Below, piece by piece: positions 55,701 to 64,000 of a stretch of 64,000 bases of DNA. The notes under the pieces were generated by a model that was not told where the DNA came from, searched no databases, and worked only from the letters and a program-made list of their open reading frames with translations. The position numbers and the translations under genes are program-made. This DNA is from Bathymodiolus brooksi (Eukaryota; Mollusca; Bivalvia; Mytilida; Modiolidae), in the NCBI GenBank assembly GCA_963680875.1, contig OY804580.1, positions 116,191,534 to 116,255,533 of the forward strand, read 5' to 3'. Within the stretch, counting starts at the first letter, position 1. Each line of letters opens with the position of its first letter.

Positions 55701-58700
55701 TGTCGAGTATAATCTAAATGTCTGTTGTATGTTGTTTCTAACGGACTGTCGAGTATAATCTACATGTCTGTTGTATGTTGTTTCTAACGGACTGTCGAGT
55801 ATAATCTACATGTCTGTTGTATGTTGTTTCTAACGGACTGTCTAGTATAATCTACATGTATGTTGTATGTTGTTTCTAACGGACTGTCGAATATAATCTA
55901 CATGTCTGTTGTATGTTGTTTCTAACGGACTGTCGAGTATAATCTACACGTCTGTTGTATGTTGTTTCTAACGGACTGTCGAGTATAATCTACATGTCTG
56001 TTGTATGTTGTTTCTAACGGACTGTCGAGTATAATCTACATGTCTGTTGTATGTTGTTTCTAACGGACTGTCGAGTATAATCTACATGTCTGTTGTATGT
56101 TGTTTCTAACAGACTGTCGAGTATAATCTACATGTCTGTTGTATGTTGTTTCTAGCGGACTGTCGAGTATAATCTACATGAGTGTTGTATGTTGTTTCTA
56201 ATGGACTGTCGAGTATAATCTACATTGCTGTTGTATGTTGTTTCTAACGGACTGTCGAGTATAATCCATATATCTGTTGTATGTTGTTTCTAACGGACTG
56301 TCGAGTATAATCTACATGTCTGTTGTATGTTGTTTCTAACGGACTGTCGAGTATAATCTATATATCTGTTGTATGTTGTTTCTAACGGACTGTCGAGTAT
56401 AATCTACATGTATGTTGTATGTTGTTTCTAACGGACTGTCGAGTATAATCTCCATGTCTGTTGTATGTTGTTTCTAACGGACTGTCGAGTATAATCTATA
56501 TGTCTGTTGTATATTGTTTCTAACGGACTGTCGAGTATAGTATACATGTCTGTTGTATGTTGTTTCTAACGGACTGTCGAGTATAATCTACATGTATGTT
56601 TTATGTTGTTTCTAATGGACTGTCTAGTATAATCTAAATGTCTGTTGTATGTTGTTTCTAATGGACTGTCGAGTATAATATACATGTCTGTTGTATGTTG
56701 TTTCTAACGGACTGTCGAGTATAATCTACATGGCTGTTGTATGTTGTTTCTAACGGAGTGTCGAGTATAATCTATATATCTGTTGTATGTTGTTTCTAAC
56801 GGACTGTCGAGTATAATCTAAATGTATGTTGTATGTTGTTTCTAATGGACTGTCGAGTATAATCTAAATGTCTGTTGTATGTTGTTTCTAACGGACGGTC
56901 CAGTATAATCTACATGTCTGTTGTATGTTGTTTCTAACGGAGTGTCGAGTATAATCTATATGTCTGTTGTATGTTGTATCTAACGGACTGTCGAGTATAA
57001 TCTAAATATATGTTGTATGTTGTTTCTAATGGACTGTCGAGTATAATCTACATGTCTGTTGTATGTTGTTTCTAACGGACTGTCGAGTATAATCTACATG
57101 TCTGTTGTATGTTGTTTCTAACGGACTGTCGAGTATAATCTACATGTCTGTTGTATGTTGTTTCTAACGGACTGTCGAGTATAATCTACATGTCTGTTGT
57201 ATGTTGTTTCTAACGGACTGTCGAGTATAATCTCCATGTCTGTTGTATGTTGTTTCTAACAGACTGTCGAGTATAATCTACATGTCTGTTGTATGTTGTT
57301 TCAAACGGACTGTCGAGTATAATCTACATGTCTGTTGTATGTTGTTTCTAACGGACTGTCGAGTATAATCTACATGTCTGTTGTATGTTGTTTCTAACGG
57401 ACTGTCGAGTATAATCTACATGTCTGTTGTATGTTGTTTCTAACGGACTGTCGAGTATAATCTACATGTCTGTTGTATGTTGTTTCTAACGGACTGTCGA
57501 GTATAATCTACATGTCTGCTGTATATTGTTTATAACGAACTGTCGAGTATAATCTACATGTCTGTTGTATGTTGTTTCTAACGGACTGTCGAGTATAATC
57601 TACATGTCTGTTGTATGTTGTTTCTAACGGACTGTCGAGTATAATCTCCATGTCTGTTGTATGTTGTTTCTAACAGACTGTCGAGTATAATCTACATGTC
57701 TGTTGTATGTTGTTTCAAACGGACTGTCGAGTATAATCTACATGTCTGTTGTATGTTGTTTCTAACGGACGGTCCAGTATAATCTACATGTCTGTTGTAT
57801 GTTGTTTCTAACGGAGTGTCGAGTATAATCTATATGTCTGTTGTATGTTGTATCTAACGGACTGTCGAGTATAATCTAAATATATGTTGTATGTTGTTTC
57901 TAATGGACTGTCGAGTATAATCTACATGTCTGTTGTATGTTGTTTCTAATCGACTGTCGAGTATAATCTACATGTCTGTTGTATGTTGTTTCTAACGGAC
58001 TGTCGAGTATAATCTACATGTCTGGTGTATGTTGTTTCTGACGGACTGTCGAGTAAAATCTACATGTCTGTTGTATGTTGTTTCTAACGGACTGTCTAGT
58101 ATAATCTACATGTATGTTGTATGTTGTTTCTAACGGACTGTCGAATATAATCTACATGTCTGTTGTATGTTGTTTCTAACGGACTGTCGAGTATAATCTA
58201 CATGTCTGTTGTATGTTGTTTCTAACGGACTGTCGAGTATAATCTACATGTCTGTTGTATGTTGTTTCTAATCGACTGTCGAGTATAATCTACATGTCTG
58301 TTGTATGTTGTTTCTAACGGACTGTCGAGTATAATCTACATGTCTGTTTGTATGTTGTTTCTAACGGACTGTCGAGTATAATCTACATGTCTGTTGTATG
58401 TTGTTTCTAACGGACTGTCGAGTATAATCTACATGTCTGTTGTATGTTGTTTCTAACGGACTGTCGAGTATAATCTACATGTCTGTTGTATGTTGTTTCT
58501 AGCGGACTGTGGAGTATAATCTACATGAGTGTTTTATGTTGTTTCTAATGGACTGTCGACTATAATCTACATGTCTGTTGTATGTTGTTTCTAACGGACT
58601 GTCGAGTATAATCTACATGTCTGTTGTATGTTGTTTCTAACGGACTGTCGAGTATAATCTACATGTCTGTTGTATGTTGTTTCTAACGAACTGTCGAGTA

Positions 58701-61700
58701 TAATCTACATGTCTGTTGTATGTTGTTTCTAACGGACTGTCGAGTATAATCTAAATGTCTGTTGTATGTTGTTTCTAACGGACTGTCGAGTATAATCTAC
58801 ATGTCTGGTGTATGTTGTTTCTAACGGACTGTCGAGTATAATCTACATGTCTGTTGTATGTTGTTTCTAACGGACTGTCTAGTATAATCTACATGTATGT
58901 TGTATGTTGTTTCTAACGGACTGTCGAATATAATCTACATGTCTGTTGTATGTTGTTTCTAACGGACTGTCGAGTATAATCTACACGTCTGTTGTATGTT
59001 GTTTCTAACGGACTGCCGAGTATAATCTACATGTCTGTTGTATGTTGTTTCTAACGGACTGTCGAGTATAATCTACATGTCTGTTGTATGTTGTTTCTAA
59101 CAGACTGTCGAGTATAATCTACATGTCTGTTGTATGTTGTTTCTAGCGGACTGTCGAGTATAATCTACATGAGTGTTGTATGTTGTTTCTAATGGACTGT
59201 CGAGTATAATCCATATATCTGTTGTATGTTGTTTCTAACGGACTGTCGAGTATAATCTACATGTCTGTTGTATGTTGTTTCTAACGGACTGTCGAGTATA
59301 ATCTATATATCTGTTGTATGTTGTTTCTAACGGACTGTCGAGTATAATCTACATGTATGTTGTATGTTGTTTCTAACGGACTGTCGAGTATAATCTCCAT
59401 GTCTGTTGTATGTTGTTTCTAACGGACTGTCGAGTATAATCTATATGTCTGTTGTATATTGTTTCTAACGGACTGTCGAGTATAGTATACATGTCTGTTG
59501 TATGTTGTTTCTAACGGACTGTCGAGTATAATCTACATGTATGTTTTATGTTGTTTCTAATGGACTGTCGAGTATAATCTAAATGTCTGTTGTATGTTGT
59601 TTCTAACGGACTGTCGAGTATAATATACATGTCTGTTGTATGTTGTTTCTAACGGACTGTCGAGTATAATCTACATGGCTGTTGTATGTTGTTTCTAACG
59701 GAGTGTCGAGTATAATCTATATATCTGTTGTATGTTGTTTCTAACGGACTGTCGAGTATAATCTAAATGTATGTTGTATGTTGTTTCTAATGGACTGTCG
59801 AGTATAATCTAAATGTCTGTTGTATGTTGTTTCTAACGGACGGTCCAGTATAATCTACATGTCTGTTGTATGTTGTTTCTAACGGAGTGTCGAGTATAAT
59901 CTATATGTCTGTTGTATGTTGTATCTAACGGACTGTCGAGTATAATCTAAATATATGTTGTATGTTGTTTCTAATGGACTGTCGAGTATAATCTACATGT
60001 CTGTTGTATGTTGTTTCTAACGGACTGTCGAGTATAATCTACATGTCTGTTGTATGTTGTTTCTAACGGACTGTCGAGTATAATCTACATGTCTGTTGTA
60101 TGTTGTTTCTAACGGACTGTCGAGTATAATCTACATGTCTGTTGTATGTTGTTTCTAACGGACTGTCGAGTATAATCTCCATGTCTGTTGTATGTTGTTT
60201 CTAACAGACTGTCGAGTATAATCTACATGTCTGTTGTATGTTGTTTCAAACGGACTGTCGAGTATAATCTACATGTCTGTTGTATGTTGTTTCTAACGGA
60301 CTGTCGAGTATAATCTACATGTCTGTTGTATGTTGTTTCTAACGGACTGTCGAGTATAATCTACATGTCTGTTGTATGTTGTTTCTAACGGACTGTCGAG
60401 TACAATCTACATGTCTGTTGTATGTTGTTTCTAACGGACTGTCGAGTATAATCTCCATGTCTGTTGTATGTTGTTTCTAACAGACTGTCGAGTATAATCT
60501 ACATGTCTGTTGTATGTTGTTTCAAACGGACTGTCGAGTATAATCTACATGTCTGTTGTATGTTGTTTCTAACGGACGGTCCAGTATAATCTACATGTCT
60601 GTTGTATGTTGTTTCTAACGGAGTGTCGAGTATAATCTATATGTCTGTTGTATGTTGTATCTAACGGACTGTCGAGTATAATCTAAATATATGTTGTATG
60701 TTGTTTCTAATGGACTGTCGAGTATAATCTACATGTCTGTTGTATGTTGTTTCTAACGGACTGTCGAGTATAATCTACATGTCTGTTGTATGTTGTTTCT
60801 AACGGACTGTCGAGTATAATCTACATGTCTGTTGTATGTTGTTTCTAACGGACTGTCGAGTATAATCTACATGTCTGTTGTATGTTGTTTCTAACGGACT
60901 GTCGAGTATAATCTCCATGTCTGTTGTATGTTGTTTCTAACAGACTGTCGAGTATAATCTACATGTCTGTTGTATGTTGTTTCAAACGGACTGTCGAGTA
61001 TAATCTACATGTCTGTTGTATGTTGTTTCTAACAGACTGTCGAGTATAATCTACATGTCTGTTGTATGTTGTTTCTAGCTGACTGTCGAGTATAATCTAC
61101 ATGAGTGTTGTATGTTGTTTCTAATGGACTGTCGAGTATAATCTACATTGCTGTTGTATGTTGTTTCTAACGGACTGTCGAGTATAATCCATATATCTGT
61201 TGTATGTTGTTTCTAACGGACTGTCGAGTATAATCTACATGTCTGTTGTATGTTGTTTCTAACGGACTGTCGAGTATAATCTATATATCTGTTGTATGTT
61301 GTTTCTAACGGACTGTCGAGTATAATCTACATGTATGTTGTATGTTGTTTCTAACGGACTGTCGAGTATAATCTCCATGTCTGTTGTATGTTGTTTCTAA
61401 CGAACTGTCGAGTATAATCTATATGTCTGTTGTATATTGTTTCTAACGGACTGTCGAGTATAGTATACATGTCTGTTGTATGTTGTTTCTAACGGACTGT
61501 CGAGTATAATCTACATGTATGTTTTATGTTGTTTCTAATGGACTGTCGAGTATAATCTAAATGTCTGTTGTATGTTGTTTCTAACGGACTGTCGAGTATA
61601 ATATACATGTCTGTTGTATGTTGTTTCTAACGGACTGTCGAGTATAATCTACATGGCTGTTGTATGTTGTTTCTAACGGAGTGTCGAGTATAATCTATAT

Positions 61701-64000
61701 ATCTGTTGTATGTTGTTTCTAACGGACTGTCGAGTATAATCTAAATGTATGTTGTATGTTATTTCTAATGGACTGTCGAGTATAATCTAAATGTCTGTTG
61801 TATGTTGTTTCTAACGGACGGTCCAGTATAATCTACATGTCTGTTGTATGTTGTTTCTAACGGAGTGTCGAGTATAATCTATATGTCTGTTGTATGTTGT
61901 TTCTAACGGACTGTCGAGTATAATCTAAATATATGTTGTATGTTGTTTCTAATGGACTGTCGAGTATAATCTACATGTCTGTTGTATGTTGTTTCTAACG
62001 GACTGTCGAGTATAATCTACATGTCTGTTGTATGTTGTTTCTAACGGACAGTCGAGTATAATCTACATGTCTGTTGTATGTTGTTTCTAACGGACTGTCG
62101 AGTATAATCTACATGTCTGTTGTATGTTGTTTCTAACGGACTGTCGAGTATAATCTCCATGTCTGTTGTATGTTGTTTCTAACAGACTGTCGAGTATAAT
62201 CTACATGTCTGTTGTATGTTGTTTCAAACGGACTGTCGAGTATAATCTACATGTCTGTTGTATGTTGTTTCTAACGGACTGTCGAGTATAATCTACATGT
62301 CTGTTGTATGTTGTTTCTAACGGACTGTCAAGTATAATCTACATGTCTGTTGTATGTTGTTTCTAACGGACTGTCGAGTATAATCTACATGTCTGTTGTA
62401 TGTTGTTTCTAACGGACTGTCGAGTATAATCTACATGTCTGCTGTATATTGTTTATAACGAACTGTCGAGTATTATCTACATGTCTGTTGTATGTTGTTT
62501 CTAACGGACTGTCGAGTATAATCTAAATGTCTGTTGTATGTTGTTTCTAACGGACTGTCGAGTATAATCTCCATGTCTGTTGTATGTTGTTTCTAACAGA
62601 CTGTCGAGTATAATCTACATGTCTGTTGTATGTTGTTTCAAACGGACTGTCGAGTATAATCTACATGTCTGTTGTATGTTGTTTCTAACGGACGGTCCAG
62701 TATAATCTACATGTCTGTTGTATGTTGTTTCTAACGGAGTGTCGAGTATAATCTATATGTCTGTTGTATGTTGTATCTAACGGACTGTCGAGTATAATCT
62801 AAATATATGTTGTATGTTGTTTCTAATGGACTGTCGAGTATAATCTACATGTCTGTTGTATGTTGTTTCTAACGGACTGTCGAGTATAATCTACATGTCT
62901 GTTGTATGTTGTTTCTAACGGACTGTCGAGTATAATCTACATGTCTGTTGTATGTTGTTTCTAACGGACTGTCGAGTATAATCTACATGTCTGTTGTATG
63001 TTGTTTCTAACGGACTGTCGAGTATAATCTCCATGTCTGTTGTATGTTGTTTCTAACAGACTGTCGAGTATAATCAACATGTCTGTTGTATGTTGTTTCA
63101 AACGGACTGTCGAGTATAATCTACATGTCTGTTGTATGTTGTTTCTAACGGACTGTCGAGTATAATCTACATGTCTGTTGTATGTTGTTTCTAACGGACT
63201 GTCGAGTATAATCTACATGTCTGTTGTATGTTGTTTCTAACGGACTGTCGAGTATAATCTACATGTCTGTTGTATGTTGTTTCTAACGGACTGTCGAGTA
63301 TAATCTACATGTCTGCTGTATATTGTTTATAACAGACTGTCGAGTATAATCTACATGTCTGTTGTATGTTGTTTCTAACGGACTGTCGAGTATAATCTAC
63401 ATGTCTGTTGTATGTTGTTTCTAAAGGACTGTCGAGTATAATCTACATGTCTGTTGTATGTTGTTTCTAACGGACTGTCGAGTATAATCTCCATGTCTGT
63501 TGTATGTTGTTTCTAACAGACTGTCGAGTATAATCTACATGTCTGTTGTATGTTGTTTCAAACGGACTGTCGAGTATAATATTCATGTCTGTTGTATGTT
63601 GTTTCTAACGGACTGTCGAGTATAATCTACATGTCTGTTGTATGTTGTTTCTAACGGACTGTCGAGTATAATCTACATGTCTGTTGTATGTTGTTTCTAA
63701 CGGACTGTCGAGTATAATCTACATGTCTGTTGTATGTTGTTTCTAACGGACTGTCGAGTATAATGTACATGTCCGTTATATGTTGTTTCTAACGGACTGT
63801 CGAGTATAATCTACATGTCTGTTGTATGTTGTTTCTAACGGACTGTCGAGTATAATCTACATGTCTGTTGTATGTTGTTTCTAACGGACTGACGAGTATA
63901 TTCTACATGTCTGTTGTATGTTGTTTCTAACGGACTGTCGGGTATAATATACATGTCTGTTGTATGTTGTTTCTAACGGACTGTCGAGTATAATCTAAAT
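43712..64000 (+). repeat. 46-bp satellite array, about 440 copies, higher-order structure
   Basis: A typical unit is 43,991-44,036: TCTACATGTCTGTTGTATGT, TGTTTCTAACGGACTGTCGA, GTATAA. The array runs to the end of the window without interruption, about 20.3 kb. Length variants are rare: a one-base insertion (TCTGTTTGTATG) and a seven-base deletion (TCTGTTGTTTC), each recurring at regular positions. Marker units such as TCTGCTGTATATTG recur at 43,817; 44,921; 46,663; 48,734; 50,476; 53,559; 57,517; 62,440; 63,314. Their spacing and the shared order of neighbouring variants show higher-order repeats. No coding or functional motif recognised. Confidence 0.97.

Noticed and set aside
43712..64000. 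CRISPR-like regular repeats
   Set aside because: Units are head to tail without unique spacers, in an intron-containing eukaryotic genome; it is a satellite.

Overview
The window looks like nuclear DNA from a mollusc, most likely a bivalve and probably a mussel. Coding sequence is split by phase-consistent GT-AG introns. The DNA is AT-rich and crowded with tRNA-derived SINEs, a Tc1 transposon, a Penelope-like retroelement, an L1-like LINE and many minisatellites. Several dispersed repeats match, from memory, repeats that are very common in mytilid mussel genomes. Genus and species cannot be proved from sequence alone.

Region by region. (1) About 80-31,146, plus strand: a polycystin-1-family gene. 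Sixteen exons can be joined with consistent splice phases. The part from 14,357 to 31,146 is certain (first membrane helix, PLAT domain, four more helices, extracellular TOP/polycystin domain, channel domain, short C-terminal helix; 1,019 codons plus stop). Four exons upstream (80-316, 4,398-4,842, 8,621-9,172, 11,536-11,639) fit by phase and position and would place a von Willebrand A domain just before the GAIN/GPS segment; this part is less certain. The gene begins upstream of the window. Its introns carry a Tc1 element, SINEs and seven or more tandem arrays. (2) 31-38 kb: repeat-dominated, with relics of a Penelope-like retroelement, its dispersed 3' sequence (family A here), a 57-bp and a 30-bp minisatellite derived from it, and foldback elements. 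(3) 38,977-41,673, minus strand: three exons of a 3-beta-hydroxysteroid dehydrogenase/isomerase-type short-chain dehydrogenase; the exon that should carry the YxxxK active site was not found. (4) 42,145-43,712, minus strand: the 3' part of an L1-like LINE. (5) 43,712-64,000 (window end): a satellite array of about 440 copies of a 46-bp unit, with higher-order repeat structure.

How the parts relate. Only two cellular genes are evident: a membrane receptor/channel of the polycystin family and a membrane-bound steroid/sterol-type dehydrogenase. They are convergent and I see no functional link. The rest is transposable elements and tandem repeats, and a recurrent theme is that short pieces of dispersed elements have been amplified into tandem arrays, often next to exons. 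I did not find a convincing new multi-gene system. The best leads are the VWA-bearing polycystin with a degenerate GPS and pore filter, the duplicated dead exon, the arrays seeded from transposon modules, and the higher-order satellite.
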